In this document: one piece after another, positions 55,321-64,000 of the stretch
Layout of the letters: each line of letters opens with the position of its first letter
How positions within the stretch are numbered: position 1 is the stretch's first letter
Assembly: GCF_002079305.1 (NCBI RefSeq)
Contig: NZ_CP015039.1
Coordinates: 1,757,501 to 1,821,500 of the forward strand
Source of the DNA: Rhodovulum sp. P5
Lineage (GTDB): Bacteria; Pseudomonadota; Alphaproteobacteria; Rhodobacterales; Rhodobacteraceae
Direction of reading: 5' to 3'
Length of the DNA: 64,000 bases
Translations under genes and position numbers: made by a program
The notes under the pieces: generated by a model
What the model was told of the DNA's origin: nothing
Database searches by the model: none
The model's input: only the letters and a program-made list of their open reading frames with translations

Positions 55321-57540
55321 ATGAAACCGAGTTTTGCGCTGACGCTGTCCGACGACGGGATCGGGCTCTTGCATCATGGCAAGGGGGGGTGGACGCGCCT
55401 TGGCGGGGCATCCCCGTCCGACCCCGACCTCGACACCACCCTCAGGGCGCTGCGGGACAAGACAGAGCCGCTGCGCGACGGGCCGCTGCTGACCAAGCTG
55501 GTCATTCCCGACAGCCTGATCCTTTACACCACGCTTCCCTGCACCGGCGCGAACCGGGCCGAGAAAGAGGAAGGGTTGCGGCGCGGTCTTGACGGGCTGA
55601 CTCCCTATGCGCTGGAGGAGTTGGCCTTCGACTGGGTCGAGGCTGGCGACACCGCCCGCGTCGCCGCCGTTGCGTGCGAGACGCTGGAGGAGGCCGAGGC
55701 CTTTGCGCGTCAGCACGCGTTCAACCCCGTCTGTTTCGTCGCCGCCCCGCCGGAGGGCACCTTCCCGAGGGAGCCGCTTTTCGGCCCGACCTCGATCGCC
55801 GCGGACCTGTTGCCCGCCGATGTCGTGCCGGAGCGGGAGGCGAAGGCCGTGCCCCCGCTCGTCAAACCCGCGGGTGCAGCGGGGTCGCAACCGTCCAAGC
55901 GGGCCGCAACGCCGCCACCCGAAAAGCCGGTCGAACCGAAAAAACCGGCCGGTGCGGCCCCGACGCCAGAGTCAGCGTCCGCCGCCGCGACACCTGCGCC
56001 TGTCGCGGCGCGGCGCCCCACGGCCAAAGGGGCGGTCAAGCGCGGGCGGCGCATCCCCGTCGGCCTAGTGGCTGCGGCGGGGGCGGTGATGGCCATCGGC
56101 CTTGGCGCCATCATGATGACCGGCGGGGATGAGACGACCGAACCGCCCCGCGAGACCGAGCTTGCCGCCCTGCCCGAGCGACCGGCCCCAACTGTTCCAG
56201 CCCCCGTTGCCGACGAGGCCCCCGAGGCCGATACGCCGACCGCAGCCGCCGAACTCCCCCCGGCACCCGACGCACCGGCCCCGCCGGTGTCTGCCGAGAT
56301 CGCCGCGGAAACACCCCCACCCGCCGCCAAGCCCGCAGAGCCGGAGGAACCCACGGCAGAGGAACCGGCCCCGGTCTTTCCCGCAACGCTCGACATCGCG
56401 TGGCAAACGGCCCCGGACCAGCCCAGCCCGCCCCGGCAGGACCGGATCGAGGACTTGTACGTCGCCGCACTCGGCCCCTCTATCCGTCCGCCCCAATCGG
56501 TCACGCTGCCCGCCCCGGCAGCGGTCATGGCCACGGACGCCCCCTTGCCCGTTCAGCGCCCGCCCGGCCTTCAGGCGCAACCTGTCCCGCCCGAACCCGT
56601 CGATCTTGTCCGGGCGACGCCGGAGGGCGTGCTGACACCGGACGGGATCACCGTCATCGCGGGCCGCCCGGATCTGTTGCCGCGCCCCCGCCCCTTTGAA
56701 ATCGCGGTGGAGCCGGAACCAGCAGCGGAGCCAGAACCGCCCGAGGCCGTTCCCGAGCCGCCCGCGCGCGCCAACGAAGGCTCCGTCGTGGTCGCTGTGA
56801 TCAGCGGCCAGCCCGAGCGAACCCCACCGGCCCGGCCGCAGGACGCCCCCGGGGCCGACCCCACCGCAGAGGAACAAGTCGAGATAACGGTCACGACCTC
56901 TCGGCCCCCCGCCGTTCCGCCGCCGCGCCCGGCGGGCCGCGCCGACGACCCGGCCGCGGTCGAGGGCACCGCCCCCGATCCCGACGACGAAGCCGCCGCC
57001 CCCCAGGCGGTGCCCCTGCCCGAGACCGCCGTTCTTGTCGCGAGCGCCGAGGCGGCGGCGCGGCTTGCCGGGTTTCGCCCCAAGTTCCGCCCGCCGGGCC
57101 GCGTACCCGCCGCCCTGAGCCCCGAGGCAGACCCGCCGGCGACCGACACCGCTGATTCAGCCGATGACACGGACGTGTCAGAGCAGATGCGCACCACCTC
57201 GCTCCGCCCCGCGGCGCGGCCGTCCGATTTCGCCGAAAAGGCCCAGGCGCGCACCGCCCCCGCCACGGCCGAGGCACGCGCGCCGAAGATCCCCACCAAG
57301 GCGTCGGTGGCCAAACAGGCGACCTTGCGGAACGCCATCAACCTGAACGCCGTGAACCTGATCGGCGTCTACGGGTCGTCCAGCGACCGTCGGGCCCTCG
57401 TCCGCCTGCCATCGGGGCGGTATCTCAAGGTCAAGGTCGGGGACCGGATCGACGGCGGCCGCGTCGCGGCCATCGGCGACGACCGTGTGCGCTATGTCAA
57501 GAATGGCCGGAATATCGTCCTCGATCTGCCGGGCGATTGA
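55321..57540 (+). CDS. Large protein with GspL/PilM-like N-terminus and PilP-like C-terminus
   Basis: This 739-residue protein has three parts. Residues 1-160 resemble the cytoplasmic actin-like domain of GspL/PilM (FALTLSDDGIGLLHH, LVIPDSLILYTTLPC, LDGLTPYALEELAFDWV in part). A single membrane span lies at about 244-266, followed by some 380 residues of Pro/Ala/Glu-rich periplasmic linker. The C-terminal 75 residues form a PilP/GspC-type beta domain (NLIGVYGSSSDRRALVRLP, YLKVKVGDRIDGGRVAAIGD). The layout suggests a one-protein link between cytoplasmic machinery and outer membrane secretin of a pilus or type II system, but no other pilus gene is in the window. The linker's base composition often causes it to be named wrongly as an initiation factor. 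Confidence 0.75.
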   Translation: MKPSFALTLSDDGIGLLHHGKGGWTRLGGASPSDPDLDTTLRALRDKTEPLRDGPLLTKLVIPDSLILYTTLPCTGANRAEKEEGLRRGLDGLTPYALEELAFDWVEAGDTARVAAVACETLEEAEAFARQHAFNPVCFVAAPPEGTFPREPLFGPTSIAADLLPADVVPEREAKAVPPLVKPAGAAGSQPSKRAATPPPEKPVEPKKPAGAAPTPESASAAATPAPVAARRPTAKGAVKRGRRIPVGLVAAAGAVMAIGLGAIMMTGGDETTEPPRETELAALPERPAPTVPAPVADEAPEADTPTAAAELPPAPDAPAPPVSAEIAAETPPPAAKPAEPEEPTAEEPAPVFPATLDIAWQTAPDQPSPPRQDRIEDLYVAALGPSIRPPQSVTLPAPAAVMATDAPLPVQRPPGLQAQPVPPEPVDLVRATPEGVLTPDGITVIAGRPDLLPRPRPFEIAVEPEPAAEPEPPEAVPEPPARANEGSVVVAVISGQPERTPPARPQDAPGADPTAEEQVEITVTTSRPPAVPPPRPAGRADDPAAVEGTAPDPDDEAAAPQAVPLPETAVLVASAEAAARLAGFRPKFRPPGRVPAALSPEADPPATDTADSADDTDVSEQMRTTSLRPAARPSDFAEKAQARTAPATAEARAPKIPTKASVAKQATLRNAINLNAVNLIGVYGSSSDRRALVRLPSGRYLKVKVGDRIDGGRVAAIGDDRVRYVKNGRNIVLDLPGD

Positions 57541-57647
57541 TCAGCCGCATCACGACAGGCCCGGTGCGGCCTTGTTCAGCTTGGGCTTGCCCGCAAGGCC
57601 GCCTATGCTCGCTTCGGTTCCAACATTGAGCAAAGGACTGCCCCGCC

Positions 57648-59534
57648 ATGGATGGGTTCTTCCTTCAGGCCCTGATCTACCTGACTGCGGCGGTCATCGC
57701 CGTACCGATCGCCACGCGGCTTGGGCTTGGCTCGGTCCTTGGCTACCTGTCCGCGGGCATCGTGATCGGCCCCGTTCTGGGGCTGGTCGGGTCCGAAACC
57801 GCCAACCTGCAACATTTCGCCGAGTTCGGCGTGGTCCTGATGCTGTTCCTGATCGGGCTGGAACTGGAACCGAAAAGCCTGTGGCAGATGCGCGGGCGGC
57901 TTCTGGGCCTCGGCGGGCTTCAGGTCGCGCTGACCACGGCGGCGATCATGGCCACGGCGCTGGCCTTCGGCCTTGTCTGGCAGCAGGCGCTGGCCATCGG
58001 CATGGTGCTGGCCCTGTCCTCGACCGCCATCGTCCTGCAAACCCTCAACGAAAAGGGCCTGATGCCGACGGTGGGCGGACGGGCGAGTTTCTCGGTCCTG
58101 CTGACGCAGGACATCGCGGTGATCCCGATGCTGGTCGTTCTGCCGCTGCTGGCCAATGGCCCAAAGGCGAGCTTTGCCCCCGACGGATCGGTGATCCGCC
58201 ATTCGGTCGAGGCTGCCAAGGCGCATGGGCTGTCGCTGGTCGACGGCCTGCCCGGCTGGGGCGTGGCGCTGGTGACGCTGGGGGCGGTGGCCTTCGTCAT
58301 CCTTCTGGGCCACTACCTGATCCGGCCGCTGTTCCGCTTCGTCCACATGGCCCATCTGCGCGAGATGTATACCGCCGTGGCGCTCTTGCTGATGATCGGC
58401 ATCGCCGTTCTGATGAGCATGGTGGGCCTGTCGCCGGCGCTTGGCACCTTCCTTGCGGGCGTGGTTCTGGCCGACTCCGAATTCCGCCACGACCTTGAAA
58501 GCAATATCGAGCATTTCAAGGGCCTGCTCCTCGGTCTCTTCTTCATTACCGTGGGCGCAGGCATCGATTTCGAATTGCTGCTGGCCGATCCCGGTCTTCT
58601 GGTCACGCTCGCCCTGCTGGTGATGGCGATCAAGGCGGTGATCCTGTTGATCGTCGCGCGGATCTTCCGCCTGAAGGGGCAGGATCGGTGGCTCTTTACA
58701 CTGGGCCTTGCGCAAGCGGGGGAGTTCGGCTTCGTCCTGGTGGGCGTCGCGTTGCAGCAGCGGATCTTCCCCGAAGATACCGGCCAGACGCTGCTTCTGG
58801 TGATCGCGCTGTCGATGCTGCTGACGCCGCTGGCCTTCATCGCGCACAAGCTGCTGTCCGAACGGCTGGCCCGGTCCGGGCAGTCGGCCCAGCACAGCCC
58901 CGACGAGATCGACGAACGCCACCCGATCATCATCGCCGGGATCGGGCGGTTCGGGCAGGTGGTCCAACGCATGCTGCAGATGTCGGGCTATCGTGCCACG
59001 GTGATCGACGACGACCTGCAGACGATCAACCTGATGCGGCGCTTTGGCGTCAAGTCGTTCTTCGGCGACCCGACCCGGCCCGAAACCCTGCGCGCCGCCG
59101 GGCTGGATACGGCGCGGGTCCTCGTAGTGGCGCTGGACGATCCGGAGCAGACGACAGAACTTGTCACCTATGCCCGCCGGGTGCGCCCCGATCTGCGGAT
59201 CATCGCGCGGGCCCGCGACCGAGGGCATGTCTATCACCTCTACCGGGCGGGGGCGTCCAACATCGTGCGGGAACTCTTCGACAGTTCGCTGCGCGTCGGT
59301 CGCTACGTTCTGGAGGAAATGGGCCTGTCCGACTTCGAGGCACGCGAACTGGAAAGCGCCTTTTTCGATTTCGACCGCCACGCGGTGCGCGAACTGGCAC
59401 AAGTCTGGAAACCCGGCGTACCGGCCCACAAGAACGAGGCTTATGTCAAACGCGCCCGGGAATTGAATGCCGGGCTGGAAACCGCGCTGCTTGGCCGCCT
59501 GCGCCGCGACGATGCCGCAAGCAGCGAGGAATAG
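57648..59534 (+). CDS. Kef-type (CPA2) monovalent cation/proton antiporter with RCK domain
   Basis: This 628-residue protein has twelve or so membrane spans (1-400) of the CPA2 family, with GSVLGYLSAGIVIGP, LALSSTAIVLQTLNEKG and GLSPALGTFLAGVVLADSEFRHD in part. A RCK-N domain follows (about 424-540), starting HPIIIAGIGRFGQVVQRML with its NAD-binding glycine loop. This is the KefB/KefC layout, glutathione-gated potassium efflux in E. coli, though the glutathione-binding residues cannot be checked here. ATG 57648 (MDGFFLQAL) begins directly before the first span. It converges with carD, separated by a terminator. Confidence 0.92.
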   Translation: MDGFFLQALIYLTAAVIAVPIATRLGLGSVLGYLSAGIVIGPVLGLVGSETANLQHFAEFGVVLMLFLIGLELEPKSLWQMRGRLLGLGGLQVALTTAAIMATALAFGLVWQQALAIGMVLALSSTAIVLQTLNEKGLMPTVGGRASFSVLLTQDIAVIPMLVVLPLLANGPKASFAPDGSVIRHSVEAAKAHGLSLVDGLPGWGVALVTLGAVAFVILLGHYLIRPLFRFVHMAHLREMYTAVALLLMIGIAVLMSMVGLSPALGTFLAGVVLADSEFRHDLESNIEHFKGLLLGLFFITVGAGIDFELLLADPGLLVTLALLVMAIKAVILLIVARIFRLKGQDRWLFTLGLAQAGEFGFVLVGVALQQRIFPEDTGQTLLLVIALSMLLTPLAFIAHKLLSERLARSGQSAQHSPDEIDERHPIIIAGIGRFGQVVQRMLQMSGYRATVIDDDLQTINLMRRFGVKSFFGDPTRPETLRAAGLDTARVLVVALDDPEQTTELVTYARRVRPDLRIIARARDRGHVYHLYRAGASNIVRELFDSSLRVGRYVLEEMGLSDFEARELESAFFDFDRHAVRELAQVWKPGVPAHKNEAYVKRARELNAGLETALLGRLRRDDAASSEE

Positions 59535-59548
59535 AACGTAGCGGGCAC

Positions 59549-59575
59549 GAAAAAACCGCGGCCCGAGGGCCGCGG
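59549..59575 (-). terminator. Terminator of carD, at the junction with the antiporter gene
   Basis: CCGCGGCCC (59556-59564) and GGGCCGCGG (59567-59575) form a strong stem. On the minus strand it is followed by seven consecutive T residues (59555-59549, with the A-run on the plus strand), 30 bases after the carD stop. Confidence 0.7.
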
Positions 59576-59604
59576 CATAGACTTCTGGATCAAATTCAGA
59601 CCGC

Positions 59605-60114
59605 TCAGGCCGCGCGGGAGACGAGAACCTCTCCAACCTTTTTCTGCGCGCCGGCCTCATCCACACCGGAGACGGCCGCCACTTCGCGGGTCAGACGCTC
59701 TAGCGCGGCTTCGTACAACTGACGTTCGGAATAGCTCTGCTCCCGCTGATCGTCGGCACGGTGCAGGTCACGCACCACCTCGGCAATCGAGATCAGGTCG
59801 CCCGAGTTGATCTTCTGTTCGTATTCCTGGGCCCGGCGGGACCACATCGCGCGCTTGACCTTGGCCTTGCCCTTCAGCACGGTCATCGCCTTCGACACGA
59901 CGTCGGGCGTGGAGAGCGAGCGCATGCCCACCTCGGTCGCCTTGTTCGTCGGCACCCGCAACGTCATCTTGTCCTTCTCGAACGAGATCACGAAGAGCTC
60001 AAGCGGGATGCCCGCGATCTCCTGTTCCTCGATCGACATGATCTGACCCACACCATGGGCCGGGTACACAACATAGTCGTTGGGGCGGAATTCAGACTTC
60101 TTGGTTTTGGACAT
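59605..60114 (-). CDS. carD: CarD-family RNA polymerase-binding regulator
   Basis: CarD proteins bind RNA polymerase beta subunit and stabilise open complexes at promoters lacking a good -7 T, which is important in Rhodobacter. The 169-residue protein has the N-terminal Tudor-like RNA polymerase interaction domain (NDYVVYPAHGVGQIMSIEEQ in part, FVISFEKDKMTLRVP) and a helical C-terminal DNA-binding domain with the conserved tryptophan in KRAMWSRRAQEYEQKI. Length matches the family. It follows fdxA, separated by a terminator, so it has its own promoter in 60115-60280. Confidence 0.95.
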   Translation of the reverse strand: MSKTKKSEFRPNDYVVYPAHGVGQIMSIEEQEIAGIPLELFVISFEKDKMTLRVPTNKATEVGMRSLSTPDVVSKAMTVLKGKAKVKRAMWSRRAQEYEQKINSGDLISIAEVVRDLHRADDQREQSYSERQLYEAALERLTREVAAVSGVDEAGAQKKVGEVLVSRAA

Positions 60115-60282
60115 TCAGTGCTTCCTCACATGGACCCCTGTGAATTCGAGACAGCGCCGACGTCCGGAAAGAGTGATTCCGGCCACTAGGATCCCTCTGG
60201 CGCTGAAAAAACACACCGCAGAACGGAGCGCTGCGAGTGGATATCAGGAGTCGGTCAGCCATTTGTTCAAGCAATGTAACAG

Positions 60283-60309
60283 AAAAACGCAGCGAAGAAA
60301 AGCGCTGCG
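60283..60309 (-). terminator. Terminator of fdxA
   Basis: CGCAGCG (60288-60294) pairs with CGCTGCG (60303-60309); on the minus strand the stem is followed by TTTTTCT (60287-60281). It lies about 80 bases after the fdxA stop and before the carD promoter region. A second hairpin nearer to fdxA (60351-60371) lacks a T-run. Confidence 0.55.
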
Positions 60310-60387
60310 CTGCAGGATGGCAGCCAACTCATTGATACAAATTGTGATTTCCCGCCCAAACCATGGGCGGGAACTGCGAATCAATCC

Positions 60388-60726
<339 letters not shown>

Positions 60727-60778
60727 GTGCAGAACCTCGGTTTACAGATCGGGGGACGACGTAAACCACTGACGCGCA

Positions 60779-61156
60779 TCATTCAAGCGGCCCTTTTCGG
60801 CTTTGCTCAAACATGCGGCGATCTTTCTTCGTGGGACGTCCGCGCCCTTCGTATCTAGGCGCCTTGGCCGGCATTTCCTTGATCGGGGTCAAGTCTTCGT
60901 AAAGCGCCTGCGCCTCGGGGGCCGGGCCGCGGCGCTCTCCGGGCGCGATGATGCGCACGACGCGGATGTCGTGCCCCTGTGGAAAGGTCAGCGTGTCGCC
61001 GGGCCCGACCTTGCGGGCGGGTTTGTCGGTCTTGGCGGCATTCACACGAACATGCCCGCCCGCAACGAGTTTCGCGGCCAGCGTGCGCGTCTTGAAGAAA
61101 CGCGCATGCCAAAGCCACTTGTCCAACCGTATTTGCGGGCGCGGCGCGTCCGTCAC
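60779..61156 (-). CDS. S4-domain RNA-binding heat shock protein (HslR/Hsp15-like)
   Basis: This 125-residue protein has an N-terminal S4 RNA-binding domain (IRLDKWLWHARFFKTRTLAA, in part about 9-27, and GGHVRVNAAKTDKPARKV) and a basic tail (YEGRGRPTKKDRRMFEQ). E. coli Hsp15 binds stalled 50S subunits carrying nascent chains and helps to recycle them. The start is GTG at 61156, three bases after the helicase stop. It is coupled to the SUV3-like helicase, so both likely act in RNA or ribosome quality control. Confidence 0.88.
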   Translation of the reverse strand: MTDAPRPQIRLDKWLWHARFFKTRTLAAKLVAGGHVRVNAAKTDKPARKVGPGDTLTFPQGHDIRVVRIIAPGERRGPAPEAQALYEDLTPIKEMPAKAPRYEGRGRPTKKDRRMFEQSRKGPLE

Positions 61157-61159
61157 GGG

Positions 61160-64000
61160 CTATTTCTTGTCCTTCAACCCCATCAGCGCGGCGGCGAACG
61201 GGTTATCGGGATCGATGGGCTTTTCCTTCCGCGGCGGGCGCGCCTCAAAGCTCTTGGGCTTGTCGCCGCGCGGGCCGCCGCCCTTGCCCTTGGGTTTGCC
61301 GCCCGGCTTGCCGCCGCCACGGGGCTTGCCCTTGCCCTGGGGCCGGTCGCCCCGCTCTCCGCGCGGGCCGCCACGCCGGCGGGGCGCCCATGCGAAGGTG
61401 TAGAACACCTCGATCTCGGGCACGCCATCGGCGGTCTCTTCGGCGGAGTCGGCTGCGTCCGCAGGCGCGGCGTCCGCGTCGACCTCGGTCGCGGGGGGCA
61501 CCTCCTCGGGCGCTGTCTCGACAGGCGCCGCCTCGGGCGCAGCCGCTTCGACCGCTGCCGCCTCGGCCTCGGACGATGCAGCGGGCGTCTCTTCGGCTGT
61601 GGCCTCTGCCACATCGGCGGGCTGCTCCCCGGCAGGCTGTTCCGCCGGGGCCGGTTTGACCTTGGGCCGCTCGCCGCGTTCCGCCTTGTACCCAAGGCCC
61701 TGCATCAGGTCCGCGAACTGTTCCAGCGTCGTGCCGGTGATCGACAGCATGTCGGGCTTGGCCTCGAATCCGCCACGGGTGTCCTCGACCCGCAGCAAGT
61801 CGGCCAGACGCTCCAGCATGTCGATCCGAATCGCCCGGCTGCCCGCGGCGCGATAGCCCGCCAGGGTGTGATGCTCTGCCGGCGTGCCCTCGGCGACGGG
61901 AATGGTGACCAGACCCGGCGGCGGGCTTTCGGGAAACTCGTCCAGCCCCTTGTGCAGCGACCAAAGCACCAGCCGCAGCCGCGTCGGCGCGGGTTTCAGC
62001 AACAGCGGCATGAAGATCGTGAACTGACCAAAGCGCAGCCCGTGCTTGCGCAGCGCACCGCGCGCATCCTGATCCAACGCCTTGACGTCATCGGCAACCC
62101 GATCGCGCGGCAGGATGCCCAACGCCTCGACCATCTGGAACGCAAAGCCCCGGGGAAGCCCGGTCAGCGTTTCGTCCCGTTGCAGGTTCAGAAGCGGCTC
62201 GAACAGGGTGGCGATGCGGCGGTCGATGAAATGCTGCAACCGGCGGCGCACCTTTTCAACGATCTCGGCCCCGGCCTCTTCATCGACGAAGGCCTCGACC
62301 ATGGGTTTCAGCGGATCGGCACCCGCAACCAGCTTGCCGACCGCATGTTCGCCCCACATCAGGCCGCCCTGCTCGGTGAAATCAAGCTCGGTATCGGGCG
62401 CGTTGTAGAACCGGTCGGCGCGCAGGTGGAATTCCGGAGCCAGCGCCGCCAGAGCGGCCTGGCGCAGCGTTCGGGCCTCATCCGGGCTCGACGTCGAATC
62501 CTGTCGGAAGCGGCACCCCTCCAGCCGGCCGACGAATTCTCCCTCGACCGTCACCTCACCCTTGTCGTTCACCTCGGCCACAAGGCCCTCCTTCTGCTTC
62601 AACCGGCGGAGCAGCACGCTGGTCCGCCGGTCAACAAATCTTTGCGTCAATGCGCCGTGCAGCGCGTCGGACAGGCGGTCTTCTACAGCGCGGGTAAGCT
62701 CACGCCAATGTGATTCATCACTCACCCAGCCGGAGCGCTGCGCGACAAACGTCCAGGTGCGGATATACGCCAGTCGTTTCGACAGTGTGTCAATGTCGCC
62801 ATCTGTCCGGTCGATCCGCCTGATCTGACCGGCCAGCCAGTCGTCGGGCACCCGCCCGCCGCCCTGCAGAAACCCGAAGATGCTTTCCAGCATTCCGGTA
62901 TGCTCTGCCGTTGAAATCCCGCGAAAATCCGGTATCCGGCAGACATCCCACAGCAGTTTCACATCGCGACCGTCACGCACGCGATCCCGGATTTCGGGCA
63001 ATGCCGACAGGGTCTTCAGCGCATGCAGGTCGTCGACTTCCCGCGCACGGGAAAGCCAGTCATTGCTGGTCCGCGTCTCAAGCGCGGCAATCAGCCGCTC
63101 CGGGCTGCCGAAGTCCAGACGCGAACTGCGCCATTGCAGCTTGCGCACCGGATCGAACCGGTTCTCGACGATGGCCTCGACAACCTCCTCGTCCAGCGGG
63201 CGCGCCTCTCCGGTCACGCCGAAGGTGCCGCTCTGGGTGTGCCGCCCGGCGCGGCCCGCGATCTGCGCCAGTTCGTTCGGCCAGAGCGGGCGCATCCGCC
63301 GCCCGTCGAACTTGGCTAGCGCCGAGAACGCGACATGCTTGATGTCGAGGTTCAGCCCCATCCCGATGGCATCGGTCGCCACCAGGTAATCCACGTCGCC
63401 ATTCTGATAGAGCGCGACCTGCGCGTTCCGTGTCCGCGGGCTGAGCGCCCCCATCACCACGGCGCAGCCGCCCTTTTGCCGACGGATCAGCTCCGCGATG
63501 GCATAGACGTTTTCAACCGAGAAGCCGACGATGGCCGCCCGGGGTGGCATCCGGCTGATCTTTTTCGACCCGGAATAGGACAGGTCGGAAAACCGCTCCC
63601 GCCGCATGAACTGCGCCCGCGGCACCAGCGCGGCAATCGCCCCGCGCATCGTCTCGGCCCCGAGAAACAGCGTCTCGTGCTGGCCGCGGGCGTTCAGCAG
63701 CCGGTCGGTGAAGACATGGCCACGCTCGGGGTCGGCGCAAAGCTGGATTTCATCGACGGCCAGGAAATCGGCGCCGGTGCCGGTCGGCATCGCCTCCACC
63801 GTGCAGACCCAGTATTGCGCCCGGTCGGGCACGATCCGCTCTTCCCCGGTGACCAGCGCCACGCAGGACGGGCCGCGCAGCGCGACGATCCGGTCATAGA
63901 CCTCGCGCGCCAGCAGGCGCAGCGGCAGGCCGATAACCCCCGTCCGGTGGGCCAGCATCCGCTCGATCGCATAGTGGGTCTTACCGGTGTTCGTGGGCCC
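61160..64000 (-). CDS. SUV3-like DEAD/DEAH-type RNA helicase with RGG/Lys-rich tail (start beyond the edge)
   Basis: At least 946 residues of a superfamily 2 helicase are in the window; the N-terminus lies beyond base 64000. The visible part opens with Walker A GPTNTGKT (63980-64000), followed by FLAVDEIQLCADPERGHVF (motif II, DEIQ), LVATDAIGMGLNLDI and QIAGRAGRHTQSGTFG (motif VI). DEIQ and the AGRAGR block are the marks of SUV3, the mitochondrial RNA degradosome helicase, whose bacterial relatives are mostly alphaproteobacterial. The last 180 residues are Ala/Glu/Pro-rich and then Gly/Lys/Arg-rich with RGG-like boxes (GGPRGERGDRPQGKGKPRGG), likely an RNA-binding tail. It heads the hslR-fdxA-carD group. 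Confidence 0.9.
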   Translation of the reverse strand, partial: GPTNTGKTHYAIERMLAHRTGVIGLPLRLLAREVYDRIVALRGPSCVALVTGEERIVPDRAQYWVCTVEAMPTGTGADFLAVDEIQLCADPERGHVFTDRLLNARGQHETLFLGAETMRGAIAALVPRAQFMRRERFSDLSYSGSKKISRMPPRAAIVGFSVENVYAIAELIRRQKGGCAVVMGALSPRTRNAQVALYQNGDVDYLVATDAIGMGLNLDIKHVAFSALAKFDGRRMRPLWPNELAQIAGRAGRHTQSGTFGVTGEARPLDEEVVEAIVENRFDPVRKLQWRSSRLDFGSPERLIAALETRTSNDWLSRAREVDDLHALKTLSALPEIRDRVRDGRDVKLLWDVCRIPDFRGISTAEHTGMLESIFGFLQGGGRVPDDWLAGQIRRIDRTDGDIDTLSKRLAYIRTWTFVAQRSGWVSDESHWRELTRAVEDRLSDALHGALTQRFVDRRTSVLLRRLKQKEGLVAEVNDKGEVTVEGEFVGRLEGCRFRQDSTSSPDEARTLRQAALAALAPEFHLRADRFYNAPDTELDFTEQGGLMWGEHAVGKLVAGADPLKPMVEAFVDEEAGAEIVEKVRRRLQHFIDRRIATLFEPLLNLQRDETLTGLPRGFAFQMVEALGILPRDRVADDVKALDQDARGALRKHGLRFGQFTIFMPLLLKPAPTRLRLVLWSLHKGLDEFPESPPPGLVTIPVAEGTPAEHHTLAGYRAAGSRAIRIDMLERLADLLRVEDTRGGFEAKPDMLSITGTTLEQFADLMQGLGYKAERGERPKVKPAPAEQPAGEQPADVAEATAEETPAASSEAEAAAVEAAAPEAAPVETAPEEVPPATEVDADAAPADAADSAEETADGVPEIEVFYTFAWAPRRRGGPRGERGDRPQGKGKPRGGGKPGGKPKGKGGGPRGDKPKSFEARPPRKEKPIDPDNPFAAALMGLKDKK

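Noticed and set aside
60351..60371. Strong hairpin CCCGCCCA/TGGGCGGG as fdxA terminator
   Set aside because: On the fdxA strand it is followed by AAATC, not a T-run; the weaker stem at 60283-60309 with TTTTT fits better.

Overview
This 64 kb window comes from the chromosome of a GC-rich alphaproteobacterium, almost certainly a member of the Rhodobacterales (Rhodobacter/Roseobacter relatives). The evidence is the division and cell wall (dcw) gene order, proteins with VPLPA-CTERM sorting tails, DUF2484 next to murB, the aerobic cobaltochelatase pair cobS/cobT, carD-fdxA-hslR-helicase synteny, and two RNA types known from Rhodobacter sphaeroides: CcsR ('cuckoo') RNAs and an UpsM-like leader RNA before mraZ. 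The genes look chromosomal. No tRNA, rRNA, CRISPR array, prophage or complete insertion sequence was seen.

Left part (1-19 kb): the start of gatB (cut by the edge); a small element bounded by 13-bp inverted repeats; a ferric-type ABC ATPase; a rhodanese; tatABC with a DUF815 ATPase; cobS and cobT separated by a secreted protein and an Asp/Glu-type racemase; an AT-richer membrane-protein gene with 23-bp tandem repeats beside it; an aminopeptidase P; DUF427; a ClC channel with a CBS segment; an FAD-linked D-lactate dehydrogenase; then recN, bamD and lpxC.

Centre (19-48.6 kb): a complete dcw cluster read on the minus strand. In transcription order it is UpsM-like leader RNA, mraZ, rsmH, ftsL, ftsI, murE, murF, mraY, murD, ftsW, murG, murC, murB, ddl, ftsQ, ftsA, ftsZ, then lpxC. 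Most neighbours overlap by 1-4 bases, so they are translated together. Foreign cargo sits at four joints: a membrane protein plus a membrane anchor/TPR-repeat pair (mraY/murD), an ornithine-decarboxylase-type enzyme and an opposed DUF2235 hydrolase (murD/ftsW), an uncharacterised 544-residue protein (murC/murB), and a tandem pair of VPLPA-CTERM surface proteins exactly between ftsA and ftsZ. murE carries the DNPR motif, so the wall is of the meso-diaminopimelate type.

Right part (48.6-64 kb): the Mrp Fe-S carrier ATPase; two tandem two-hairpin RNAs, each with two CCTCCTCCC loops (an anti-Shine-Dalgarno motif); a membrane diguanylate cyclase without a product-inhibition site; UvrD/PcrA; a SIMPL protein; a large protein joining an N-terminal domain to a PilP-like C-terminus; a Kef-type cation/proton antiporter; and a group reading helicase (cut by the edge), hslR, fdxA, carD.

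The points most worth following are the RNA control elements (UpsM-like leader with a premature terminator, CcsR-like pair, hairpins in the ftsZ leader and at one start codon) and the cargo genes that break the dcw cluster, above all the surface-protein pair that separates ftsA from ftsZ and the nine-copy 126-bp TPR array.
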